In this document: positions 1 to 6,642 of the stretch, in pieces
Numbering within the stretch: position 1 is the first letter of the stretch
Layout: every line of letters starts with the position of its first letter
Origin: a virus
DNA: 64,000 nt
Virus record (IMG/VR): IMGVR_UViG_3300046167_000453
Span: 1 to 64,000 of that record
Direction: 5' to 3' (one strand)
Translations under genes and position numbers: made by a program
Notes under the pieces: model-generated
Databases searched by the model: none
Told to the model about the DNA's origin: nothing
Seen by the model: the letters and a program-made list of their open reading frames with translations, nothing else

Positions 1-417
1 CCATATGAAGCAGGTAAAAGAAGCACAGGTTGGGCTAAATACAAACCGCCTCAAATTGAATTAGATGTTGTTATTCTTGCGGCTTCTTACGGAGAAGGTC
101 GTAGAGCAAATGTATTCGGAACTTTTGAGATGGGCGTTAAGTCCGAAAGTGGATTTACTAACATTGGTTCTATTGGTAGTGGGTTTACTGATAGCGATTT
201 GATTAGTTTAACTAATCAGTTGCGTAAGGTTGTAGAGTCTTACAATGATGGAAGGTATGTATTCCTTCCTCGAATTGTTTTGGAAGTTAAGGCTGATTTA
301 ATTAGCCGAGATGCAAAGGGAAATATAGGTTTGCGATTCCCTAGAATGAAACGAATTAGAAATGATAAGTTTGTAGCAGACATAAACACGATTGAAGATG
401 TGGAGAGATTAATATGA
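1..417 (+). CDS. lig: ATP-dependent DNA ligase, C-terminal part (5' end outside window)
   Basis: The frame is open from the first base, so the gene starts outside the window. What remains is the end of the nucleotidyltransferase domain and the OB-fold domain of an archaeal/eukaryotic-type ATP-dependent DNA ligase. The ligase motif V region is visible as GKRSTGWAKYKP, followed by the usual region with ELDVVILAASYGEG and the OB-fold motif GLRFPRMKRIRNDK near the end. Such enzymes seal nicks between Okazaki fragments. The stop overlaps the start of the next gene by 4 bases, so it belongs to the replication operon. A second, divergent ligase-like protein lies in the late block (43.8-46.3 kb). Confidence 0.88.
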   Translation, partial: PYEAGKRSTGWAKYKPPQIELDVVILAASYGEGRRANVFGTFEMGVKSESGFTNIGSIGSGFTDSDLISLTNQLRKVVESYNDGRYVFLPRIVLEVKADLISRDAKGNIGLRFPRMKRIRNDKFVADINTIEDVERLI

Positions 418-863
418 TAGAAGTAGGAGGATTAACAGTAATAGATTTTAAGACATATTCTTGTGTTAAAATTGACACGGAAGGATATGCACACTTAAAA
501 GACATAACTACTACGCAGGGAAGACCAAAGAAAATGAAAGCAGTATTAGTTCCGTATTTTGAGAATGGCGTTTTTATTACACCTGAACCTGAACCAGTGG
601 AAGAGTTTAAAGTAAAAACTAAAATTAGTGTAAGGAAAGTTGCAAAGGAAGAAGTAGAAATGCCTATTAGTAATTCAGCAATACGACTATTATCTGAATG
701 GGCAGATACAGGAATCCGTAATGCCATTATCAATGCACAACATAATGCTATGCGTAGAGGTGCAAAAACAATCCAAGCAGGAGATATTTATTGGTTGGAG
801 ACTAATATGCAAGTTCGTGGCTATTGGCCCACACAGAACGAATATGCAAAGAAGGAGGAATAA
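414..863 (+). CDS. Histone-fold-like protein
   Basis: A 149-residue protein whose C-terminal part (about residues 85-125) aligns without gaps to helix 2, loop 2 and helix 3 of archaeal histones such as HMfB. It shares the helix pattern ISNSAIRLL...AIINAQHNAMRRG and the loop/helix-3 motif AKTIQAGDI (archaeal RKTIKAEDI). By eye about 14 of 41 positions are identical. The first histone helix is not obvious; the N-terminal 80 residues are a separate, probably beta-rich segment. It could bind DNA or pair with another histone-fold protein, as histones do. It sits between ligase and the clamp-loader genes. The fold assignment is inferred from sequence only. Confidence 0.55.
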   Translation: MIEVGGLTVIDFKTYSCVKIDTEGYAHLKDITTTQGRPKKMKAVLVPYFENGVFITPEPEPVEEFKVKTKISVRKVAKEEVEMPISNSAIRLLSEWADTGIRNAIINAQHNAMRRGAKTIQAGDIYWLETNMQVRGYWPTQNEYAKKEE

Positions 864-865
864 GT

Positions 866-1261
866 GTGTTTAGTAAAGATATGTTGATTGGTATTATTCT
901 CGGTATGTCTAAGACTGATATTTACTTAGATAGAAATGATAAGTCACAAATTGGTTATAGAGTTAGGCTTAGGGTAAATCTTCGAGCAAACGCTGAGTTC
1001 CTTTTGGCGATTCAACGAAGTTTAGAACAACACCAAATAGGCACTACCTATAAGGAGACTGAACATAAGAGCCGCCCTAAGCCAATTCTTAGGATTGGTG
1101 GAATTAAAAACTTGTATAAATTATGTCTTTTAATTCCTGAGACTTTACCGGATGCAAAGGATGAATGGGTAGTATTTAGGAAAGCAGTAGATATTGTAGC
1201 CAATGATAGACACTTGCAACTAGACGGCTTAGAAGAATTATTTGAACTAAAAGGGGTTTGA
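866..1261 (+). CDS. Small LAGLIDADG-like protein, probably without nuclease activity
   Basis: GTG at 866 is chosen because AAGGAGG at 852-858 is 7 bases upstream. The roughly 131-residue product starts with a degenerate LAGLIDADG-like helix (MLIGIILGMSKTD), then a beta-rich stretch with alternating charges (YRVRLRVNLRAN) and a helix AIQRSLEQHQIG, the usual order of a single LAGLIDADG domain. The acidic residue that coordinates metal in active enzymes is not at the expected place, so DNA binding without cutting is more likely than homing activity. Its position inside the replication operon suggests a domesticated role. Family assignment is tentative. Confidence 0.45.
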   Translation: MFSKDMLIGIILGMSKTDIYLDRNDKSQIGYRVRLRVNLRANAEFLLAIQRSLEQHQIGTTYKETEHKSRPKPILRIGGIKNLYKLCLLIPETLPDAKDEWVVFRKAVDIVANDRHLQLDGLEELFELKGV

Positions 1262-1263
1262 TT

Positions 1264-1698
1264 ATGGGATTTACAACAATGGAAATAAAAAGGCCGATAC
1301 TCTTAACTGGTAAAGCGGGAACGGGAAAAACAACTAAAGCAAAAGAATGGTTGCCGGATGCCGCATTGTATTATGCTAACGAAATGAATATTAGAGAATT
1401 AGGTTCGATGTCAATAGAAAACGGTATAATCATAGAGGACATTCACATTAAACCGAAGAAAGATGAGATACTCAATGTTCTTAGAAAGTATCGAGGGCAA
1501 GTTATAATTACTTCTATTAACGAAAAGTCAGTGCCTAAAGACATTAAGAGTATGTGTCAAATCAAAAGAGCAGGTTCAACTAAACATTTACTAAATGCTA
1601 TTCAAGAAATAGCACCACGCTCTTGCGAGCCTTTGTCAATGGAACAAGACACTTACAGTTTAGTTTCAATGTATCTAAAGGAAACGATAGAGATTTGA
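1264..1698 (+). CDS. rfcL: Clamp-loader large subunit (RfcL-like), N-terminal AAA+ part
   Basis: The start ATG 1264 lies 7 bases after AAGGGG. The protein opens directly with a Walker A motif GKAGTGKTT (about residues 16-24), has a Walker B-like IIIEDIH and a sensor-1-like stretch VIITSINEKSVP. This is the layout of a minimal AAA+ clamp-loader ATPase. The frame ends at 1698, but the RfcL-like sequence NVSKGNDRDLMAKIL continues in another frame before the next gene's first ATG. Adding one base near 1669 joins both into a 283-residue protein. RfcL opens the sliding clamp together with RfcS, encoded just downstream at 2401. Confidence 0.62.
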   Translation: MGFTTMEIKRPILLTGKAGTGKTTKAKEWLPDAALYYANEMNIRELGSMSIENGIIIEDIHIKPKKDEILNVLRKYRGQVIITSINEKSVPKDIKSMCQIKRAGSTKHLLNAIQEIAPRSCEPLSMEQDTYSLVSMYLKETIEI

Positions 1699-2114
1699 TG
1701 GCAAAAATATTGAAGTATAATAAACCATCCGATACACAAATGCTTTCTTGGTTGGTTGAAAACATGCACCCAAACAAAATAGTATTCATTGATAGTGTAG
1801 TAAAGCGTAGATGGCCCTTGTCTTATTTTTATGAGATGTTGGCATATACCCATAGTGGTAAAACATTCGGGCAAGTATCAATGCCAAAGAGAGGCAAGTA
1901 TTCACAGAAACCTAAACTAATCAAAAGGTTGGGAATTAAAAGTGGAGAAGAACGACTATTCAAGCAGTTTAAGAAAGACGAAGAGTTTGTAGAGTTTGCT
2001 AAAACTAAACTTAACAATGGCGATTGTCGAATACTTGGATTAGGAGAAAAGAGAAGAAGAAAAAAGACTGACCCAATAAGGGTTCAGCAAAAAACATTAG
2101 GTGATTACCTATGA
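1698..2114 (+). CDS. rfcL: Clamp-loader large subunit (RfcL-like), C-terminal part with PIP box
   Basis: Starts at ATG 1698 overlapping the previous stop, but homologous-looking sequence in this frame begins about 15 codons earlier (KGNDRDLM), so this is probably the second half of the same gene. It contains DTQMLSWLVENM, resembling the RfcL collar region, a Lys/Arg-rich segment EKRRRKKTD and the extreme C-terminus QKTLGDYL. That end matches the PCNA-interacting PIP box (Q-x-x-L-x-x-aromatic-hydrophobic), placed as in archaeal RfcL. A PCNA-like clamp is encoded at 5661. Alternatively it is a separate PCNA-binding protein. Confidence 0.6.
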   Translation: MAKILKYNKPSDTQMLSWLVENMHPNKIVFIDSVVKRRWPLSYFYEMLAYTHSGKTFGQVSMPKRGKYSQKPKLIKRLGIKSGEERLFKQFKKDEEFVEFAKTKLNNGDCRILGLGEKRRRKKTDPIRVQQKTLGDYL

Positions 2115-2398
2115 GTAGAAATAAAAATAATAAAAAAAGAATTAGAGCGATTCTAGAAGAAGGGCCAAAAACAACAGGTCAAATTATGACAAGGTTGAAA
2201 GATGACGAATCTACTAGAGGAACAAGAAAGATTACTGTAAATGGTGAAATAATTGGATATAAGAAAGTTAAGCGTTCTAATAGGCGTTTAGATGCACCTA
2301 CTATGAACCAATTGTGTAACATTATGCGAAGTGTTGCAAATAAAGAAGGCTTTTGTAAAGAAACGAAGCAGGTAATTTGGGAATTAAAGGTGGAATAA
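2111..2398 (+). CDS. Small winged-helix-like DNA-binding protein
   Basis: A 95-residue basic protein overlapping the RfcL end by 4 bases. The N-terminus RIRAILEEGPKTTGQIMTRL has the spacing of a winged-helix first and second helix, and the second half (MNQLCNIMRSVANKEGF...VIWEL) fits a recognition helix plus wing. It resembles in size and pattern the two small proteins at 8441 and 8635. Position between the two clamp-loader genes suggests a role in early regulation or replication. No specific family is recognised. Confidence 0.5.
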   Translation: MSRNKNNKKRIRAILEEGPKTTGQIMTRLKDDESTRGTRKITVNGEIIGYKKVKRSNRRLDAPTMNQLCNIMRSVANKEGFCKETKQVIWELKVE

Positions 2399-2400
2399 AT

Positions 2401-3090
2401 ATGTTATGGACAGAAAAATATAGACCAAAGAAGATAGGAGATATTGTAGGGCAAGAACATTTTGTAATGGATGCCGCTACTTGGATTGAAGAAAGAAATA
2501 TGCCAAATGTATTATTGTTTGGTAATGCAGGAACAGGTAAAACTGCATCTGGAATTGCATTAGCGAGAGATATTTTAGGTGATTGTTTTAATGATAACTT
2601 TGTAGAAGTAAATGCTTCCGATGATAGGCGACTTGAAGTTGTAAGAACAACAATTAAGAATGTAGCCCAAAGTGGAACAATTGGAGATGTGCCTTTTCGA
2701 GTAATTCTACTGGATGAATTAGGAGGAATGACGGTTGATGCTCAAAGCGCATTGAAGCGCATTATGGAAAGATATGCACATAATGTTCGTTTCATTATTA
2801 CTTGTAATGACCGAAGTAAGATTATTCACCCGCTACAAAGTCGGTGTGCTAATTATCATTTTAAGCCACTTACTAATGAAGTCATTCTTGGTGTAATCAA
2901 ATCAATGCTTCAAAAAGAGCAAGTAACTGTATTTGCAGATGATGAATTAGCAACCTTCATATATGAGGTAGATGGAGACTTGCGTAGAGCGATAACCGAG
3001 ATACAGGCGGCTAAGTCTTCCGGCTTCTCTTTATCGAAACAAATAGAATCGTCTCACAAAGAATACAATGAAATATTAATCGAAATTTAA
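2401..3090 (+). CDS. rfcS: Clamp-loader small subunit RfcS, N-terminal and central parts
   Basis: ATG 2401 follows GGTGGA and begins MLWTEKYRPK, the conserved start of clamp-loader subunits. Walker A is FGNAGTGKT, followed by EVNASDDR, Walker B LLDELGGM, the SRC motif (LQSRCANYHF) with the arginine finger, and sensor 2 around GDLRRAITEIQ. These are the hallmarks of archaeal RfcS, which loads PCNA at primer ends. The frame stops at 3090 at about residue 229, before the C-terminal collar domain. The missing domain is present immediately downstream in another frame (3072-3314). Joined length would be about 304 residues, close to typical RfcS. Confidence 0.93.
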   Translation: MLWTEKYRPKKIGDIVGQEHFVMDAATWIEERNMPNVLLFGNAGTGKTASGIALARDILGDCFNDNFVEVNASDDRRLEVVRTTIKNVAQSGTIGDVPFRVILLDELGGMTVDAQSALKRIMERYAHNVRFIITCNDRSKIIHPLQSRCANYHFKPLTNEVILGVIKSMLQKEQVTVFADDELATFIYEVDGDLRRAITEIQAAKSSGFSLSKQIESSHKEYNEILIEI

Positions 3091-3314
3091 ATAAAAATCC
3101 AAACAAAGCACTAGCAACCCTTCATAACATAATCTATGAAGGTAGAAGCGTTAAACAAATCTGTTTAGGTTTGCATAATGCTGTTATTGCTTCGGATGGC
3201 TTGGATAATGCTACCAAGTATAAACTGTTAAGAACAGTCGGAGAAAGCGAATACCGTTCAACTACCATGACTCCGAAAGTATTACTATCATGGATGGTTG
3301 GACAATTAATATGA
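3072..3314 (+). CDS. rfcS: RfcS C-terminal collar domain in shifted frame
   Basis: This frame is open from 3072 to the TGA at 3312 and has no convincing start of its own. It encodes NKALATLHNIIYEGRSVKQI, KYKLLRTVGESEYR and VLLSWMVGQLI, which match the helical collar domain that holds clamp-loader subunits together. It completes the truncated RfcS upstream. The switch must occur between 3072 and 3090, where the sequence has A and T runs. One missing base there would explain it. Programmed frameshifting is possible but no canonical slippery heptamer is in phase. Confidence 0.7.
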   Translation, partial: NINRNLNKNPNKALATLHNIIYEGRSVKQICLGLHNAVIASDGLDNATKYKLLRTVGESEYRSTTMTPKVLLSWMVGQLI

Positions 3315-3330
3315 AGAAGGAAGTGAAAAT

Positions 3331-3705
3331 ATGTTAAGCGAAAAAATGCAAGCAGAAATAGAAAAGAGCGCACAATACCTGAAAATGACGGTAGAGGAAG
3401 CAACTGAAAAATATACGGAAATTTGTTCCGATAATAACATGGAAGTAAATGACGATTTAGGCTTAGGTCTATGGCGTTCATATGCGGCACAAGTTGTTCG
3501 ACGAGCAAAACAAGGTGAATCTCCGAAATCTACCGGAAGCAATTCTTTAGTAAAGAAATGCTTTGGTGTTTTTGTTGCCTTAGAAGCACCAAGAGATATG
3601 ATGTCTTGGAATCGTAATAAAGCAAAAGAAGAATACAACCGTGATTCGGATAATGCTTTGAATGAAGGACATGTAGCAGTTGCCTACAAAGAATGCTTTA
3701 GGTAA
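3331..3705 (+). CDS. Probable ssDNA-binding protein, N-terminal part
   Basis: The start ATG 3331 is preceded by GGAAGTGAAAAT, a ribosome site seen at several genes here. The 124 residues include a helical N-terminus (EATEKYTEICSDNN) and a conserved-looking KKCFGVFVALEAPRDMMSWN segment. The frame is lost near AYKECF; removing one A from the AAA at about 3688-3690 gives AYKNALGKWM and joins it with the next frame into a protein of about 407 residues. The position between clamp loader and recombinase fits a single-strand DNA-binding protein. See the next entry for the OB-like region and acidic tail. Confidence 0.5.
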   Translation: MLSEKMQAEIEKSAQYLKMTVEEATEKYTEICSDNNMEVNDDLGLGLWRSYAAQVVRRAKQGESPKSTGSNSLVKKCFGVFVALEAPRDMMSWNRNKAKEEYNRDSDNALNEGHVAVAYKECFR

Positions 3706-4555
3706 GTGGATGATTAGCCGTTATCATAATGGTGAATATCAAGAGCGAATGGTCGCTGATTTACCCGCCGGTGCAGAAGAAATGCCGGATGGTGTAATGG
3801 TTATTCCTTTGGATAATACTAAAACATACATGAATGGCGGAGAAAACCGAAGTTACGGTAAGCCTTTGCCTTTGGAACAAATGCGAAGAACAGGTATTTT
3901 CTACGGAAGTGTAGATGGTGCTGATATGAAGCGATATACCTTTTCATATAAGAATGATGGTGGAGTAGCATTTACTCCCGATTGTTATGACTTTGTTCAC
4001 TTTGTAGCGATTCCTTCCGAAGATGGTAGTAATCTATATGGTATGACAATGACAACAAAAGACAGTCTTATCCGTAATGCTGACTTAGACCCCGATAACT
4101 CAGATTATCGAGATATGGGAGAAGTAGAATGGTTAAGTGTTCTTAATGAAAACTTTGAAAGTCATATGGTTGAATTGGTAGAAATTGACCGAGCGCACAT
4201 TACTCGCCAAACACTACCTGCCAAAGACCGTTTCGTTATTACTGGTGGAACAGTTTGTAATATGAATATGATGCCGACTTCAAATGGTAATCGCATTCTA
4301 AATATTACAGACTTGAATGCTGAATTCGATTATGATAATGAATCAAACATGACTACTTGTTGGATTCCCGAACATCTAAATATTGACTTTGGTATTGGTT
4401 CTACTGTAATTGTTGTTGGTCGAACATCACAACGATTGATTGATGGAGTTGCTGACCCTGTAACTATCAATGTTTCTTCTGTTCTTGTAACTGAAAAGCG
4501 TGGTGCGCCTGTTGAAGTAGATGCGCCGGTTGAAGAATCATTTGATTGGTTTTGA
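3680..4555 (+). CDS. Probable ssDNA-binding protein, C-terminal part with OB-like region and acidic tail
   Basis: Continues the previous frame after a one-base shift; the apparent TTG start at 3680 is probably not used. The latter half has alternating beta pattern (FVITGGTVCNMNM, RILNITDLNAEF, GSTVIVVGRTSQR, INVSSVLVTEKR) typical of an OB-fold, and the protein ends in a Pro/Glu/Asp-rich tail with EESFDWF. Acidic tails ending in aromatic residues are a hallmark of phage and bacterial ssDNA-binding proteins (SSB, T7 gp2.5), where they recruit partners. Function is inferred from fold pattern and context rather than a clear family match. Confidence 0.5.
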   Translation: MPTKNALGKWMISRYHNGEYQERMVADLPAGAEEMPDGVMVIPLDNTKTYMNGGENRSYGKPLPLEQMRRTGIFYGSVDGADMKRYTFSYKNDGGVAFTPDCYDFVHFVAIPSEDGSNLYGMTMTTKDSLIRNADLDPDNSDYRDMGEVEWLSVLNENFESHMVELVEIDRAHITRQTLPAKDRFVITGGTVCNMNMMPTSNGNRILNITDLNAEFDYDNESNMTTCWIPEHLNIDFGIGSTVIVVGRTSQRLIDGVADPVTINVSSVLVTEKRGAPVEVDAPVEESFDWF

Positions 4556-4566
4556 TATTTAAATAG
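4556..4566 (+). promoter_or_regulatory. Candidate archaeal TATA box
   Basis: TATTTAAATAG directly after the ssDNA-binding gene stop is an AT-rich element of the archaeal TATA-box type in the first real intergenic gap (91 bases) of the early block. A start site about 25 bases downstream would leave a leader of roughly 60 bases before the ribosome site AAAGGAGG at 4631-4638. It could drive the Sak4-clamp-polymerase operon. Supported by sequence pattern and position only. Confidence 0.4.
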
Positions 4567-4576
4567 TAAAGTGCGT

Positions 4577-4626
4577 GTGTAGTCTTACACCAATGAATGT
4601 AGGCCAAAATGGGTGCAAAGCCCATT
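4577..4626 (+). other. Leader with two short hairpins
   Basis: Two inverted repeats precede the gene at 4647: GTGTA-GTCT-TACAC (4577-4590) and AATGGG-7 nt-CCCATT (4608-4626). The second ends 5 bases before the AAAGGAGG ribosome site, so its formation could influence translation of the downstream gene. The stems are short (5 and 6 pairs), so this could be chance. Confidence 0.3.
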
Positions 4627-4646
4627 CCTTAAAGGAGGAAAAATAA

Positions 4647-4913
4647 ATGAATGATATTATAGAAGATAGATTCATTCTAAAGGGAGAAAGTTATATTGCA
4701 GATTTGCAAAAGGTTGATTTTCTAACTTGGAATGAAAATGATAAGATAGCAGAAACATACTTTGTTAAGTTTCACATTGGAGAAAAAGAAACAAGGTTTG
4801 TCTGTTCATCGAAGAAAGAATTACTCGGCATCATCAAGGCATGGTGTCAAGCGAATGGTAAAAATGTAAATATAAATGAAAATGATATAGGTGATTGGCT
4901 TGCTAGGGATTAA
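4647..4913 (+). CDS. Hypothetical protein, first gene after the internal promoter
   Basis: An 88-residue acidic protein with an ideal ribosome site (AAAGGAGG, 8 bases upstream). It shows a beta-hairpin-rich middle (ETYFVKFHIGEKETRFVCSS) followed by a helix (KKELLGIIKAWCQANG). No family is recognised. It overlaps the Sak4-like gene by 23 bases, so the two are likely translated together and may be functionally linked. Confidence 0.6.
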   Translation: MNDIIEDRFILKGESYIADLQKVDFLTWNENDKIAETYFVKFHIGEKETRFVCSSKKELLGIIKAWCQANGKNVNINENDIGDWLARD

Positions 4914-5664
4914 GAAAGAAAAAACAAATTTTAAAGAATTGATGGCTCAAAAAAGAGCGCAACGAAAAGCACGAATGGTATTAGGTATTTGGGGAGAACC
5001 CAAGACCGGAAAGACTGGAATTGCATTAGACTTCCCCGATAAGAACATTTATGTTCTTGATTGGGATAGAGGCGTTGAATCAACTTGGTTTGAACACCAT
5101 GATGCAACAGACCGAATCAATGTATATTGTCCAATTGTAATGCGAAAGGATAACATTATGGATATAGATAAGAGCGAACAAAACTCTCTCGACTTCATTA
5201 ACTTTGCTAAAGAACAAATGGAAGCAGGTGAAGACATTGTATTCGTTATGGATGGTGTTGATACTTGGCTTGATAGTTGTATTCTAAAGGTTAATCCTAA
5301 CCCAAGAGTTGTGACAAAGATTATGCCGTTTCAGTATGGTAATAGAAACAAGACTTTCTATTTCCTATTGGAAGCAATTTACCAATTGAATTGTGATGTA
5401 ATTTACATTACTCACGAAACAGAAAAGTATGTTGATAATACCCCTGTTGGTGTGCAACCTGCTTGGAAAGATTGGGGCGGAAAACTGGAACAAGAGATTT
5501 ACTGCTCAAAGAAGAAGGTCAAGAATGAATTACATTTCAGTGCTGAATTGATTGGTTCAAGAACCAATGGTAATTTAGTCGGAAAGAAATGGACTGTGCG
5601 AGAAGGAACTCCCCCTAATATTCAATGGAACGGTGTTCCTGAATTAAGGGAGGGAAAGGTTTGA
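4891..5664 (+). CDS. Sak4-like RecA-family ATPase / recombinase
   Basis: A 257-residue protein with Walker A GEPKTGKTG (about residues 35-43), a beta strand and aspartates after it (NIYVLDWDRGVES), Walker B-like DIVFVMDGVD and a later CDVIYITHETEK strand. Size and motif spacing match Sak4-type single-strand annealing ATPases (AAA_24 family) of phages, which cooperate with ssDNA-binding proteins. The start is GTG 4891 overlapping the previous gene. It lies between a ssDNA-binding candidate and the clamp, supporting a recombination-dependent replication role. Radically reduced RadA is an alternative name for the same fold. Confidence 0.75.
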   Translation: MIGLLGIKKEKTNFKELMAQKRAQRKARMVLGIWGEPKTGKTGIALDFPDKNIYVLDWDRGVESTWFEHHDATDRINVYCPIVMRKDNIMDIDKSEQNSLDFINFAKEQMEAGEDIVFVMDGVDTWLDSCILKVNPNPRVVTKIMPFQYGNRNKTFYFLLEAIYQLNCDVIYITHETEKYVDNTPVGVQPAWKDWGGKLEQEIYCSKKKVKNELHFSAELIGSRTNGNLVGKKWTVREGTPPNIQWNGVPELREGKV

Positions 5665-6428
5665 AGTTTGTTGTAAATAACAAACAAATGGAGAAAGCAT
5701 TAACAGACATTCAAGGAAAAGGAAAGTATCTCGGTAATGGAGGACTTGGCTCATCTAAGATGGGTTCTTACTTTTACATGACACTTAATGATAATTCTTT
5801 GGAGATTTGGAACGGGGATGCTACATTTGGAATGAATATTACATTAACCGTAGAAGGCGTAACGAATGGTTCTTTTATTGGTGATGCTAATTTTATTATT
5901 CCTTACTTGAAAAAGTTTGGTGAAAGTGTATTCTTTGAGAGTGGAGACTTTTTGAAATTAACTTCTGGAACAAAGAAGGCTTCTCTACCTATGGTGGTTA
6001 ATCACCCAAACATGGATGCTATCTCTCGTATTAGAGAAATGGTAAAGCACATTTCATATGAAGAAGCATTAGACAAACTTTGGTCTTTTGGCTCAAAAAC
6101 TTTTGAAGGGGCATTTCAATTAAATAGTGATATTTTTAATGAAGCAATAAGTCTTTGTGAATTAGTTAAGAGTGGAGTTTACAAACTAAACTATCTCGGT
6201 GGTAATGTAACCTTTTCAAGTAGAGCAAACGCTTCAAACCAATATGAACAAACAATTCAATTAGCATCAGCGATAGGAGAAGACGCAACGCTTGAATATT
6301 CAGGCCCGCTACATAACTTCTTTGAAAAAGGACAGACTCTTAACTTTTATGTGAAAGATGAATTCCCTTTAATTATTGTAGCCAATAACAGAATGATATT
6401 AAAAGCCCCGTATTCGGGAGGAAATTAA
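5661..6428 (+). CDS. pcn: PCNA-like sliding clamp
   Basis: A 255-residue protein of the right length for PCNA, starting with TTG 5661 (GGGAGGGAAAGG upstream). It has the repeated beta-strand pattern of clamp domains, with SLEIWNGDATFGMNITL resembling the PCNA segment around its DNA-facing sheet, and a C-terminal DEFPLIIVANNRMILKAPY resembling the final PCNA strand motif. Similarity is diffuse, as usual for viral clamps. Its role is supported by PIP-box-like C-termini on RfcL (QKTLGDYL) and PolB (QTKLEDWF) in the same operon. Confidence 0.72.
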   Translation: MKFVVNNKQMEKALTDIQGKGKYLGNGGLGSSKMGSYFYMTLNDNSLEIWNGDATFGMNITLTVEGVTNGSFIGDANFIIPYLKKFGESVFFESGDFLKLTSGTKKASLPMVVNHPNMDAISRIREMVKHISYEEALDKLWSFGSKTFEGAFQLNSDIFNEAISLCELVKSGVYKLNYLGGNVTFSSRANASNQYEQTIQLASAIGEDATLEYSGPLHNFFEKGQTLNFYVKDEFPLIIVANNRMILKAPYSGGN

Positions 6429-6429
6429 A

Positions 6430-6642
6430 ATGATAATTAGTAAATGTATAGATGAAAAGCATATTTACACAGCATGGAGAGAAAACGGAGAAAGAAAGTT
6501 TAAACTTGAAGCACATGAGCCATACTTCTTTATTGAGGATGATGAGTTTGAATTTGAAAACTATACAGTGAACAAATACATTTCTCGTTCTTTCAAGTAT
6601 GAGAAAGGAGGATTGGGTTTCTCTTCAAGGAAAGTCCTTTGA
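6430..6642 (+). CDS. polB: Family B DNA polymerase, N-terminal fragment
   Basis: Seventy residues starting at ATG 6430, with the N-terminal PolB pattern including HEPYFFIEDDEFE (compare PYFYV in archaeal PolB). The frame is lost near YEKGGLG. In the other frames the expected PolB sequence continues: EDWVSLQGKSF in one and KKVIVEQA in another. Removing one A near 6604-6606 and one base near 6641 gives a continuous N-terminal domain. Two one-base errors within 40 bases is the simplest explanation. Confidence 0.75.
   Translation: MIISKCIDEKHIYTAWRENGERKFKLEAHEPYFFIEDDEFEFENYTVNKYISRSFKYEKGGLGFSSRKVL

Noticed and set aside
3072-3090. Programmed frameshift in RfcS
   Set aside because: No in-phase slippery heptamer; many similar breaks at homopolymers elsewhere favour sequence error.
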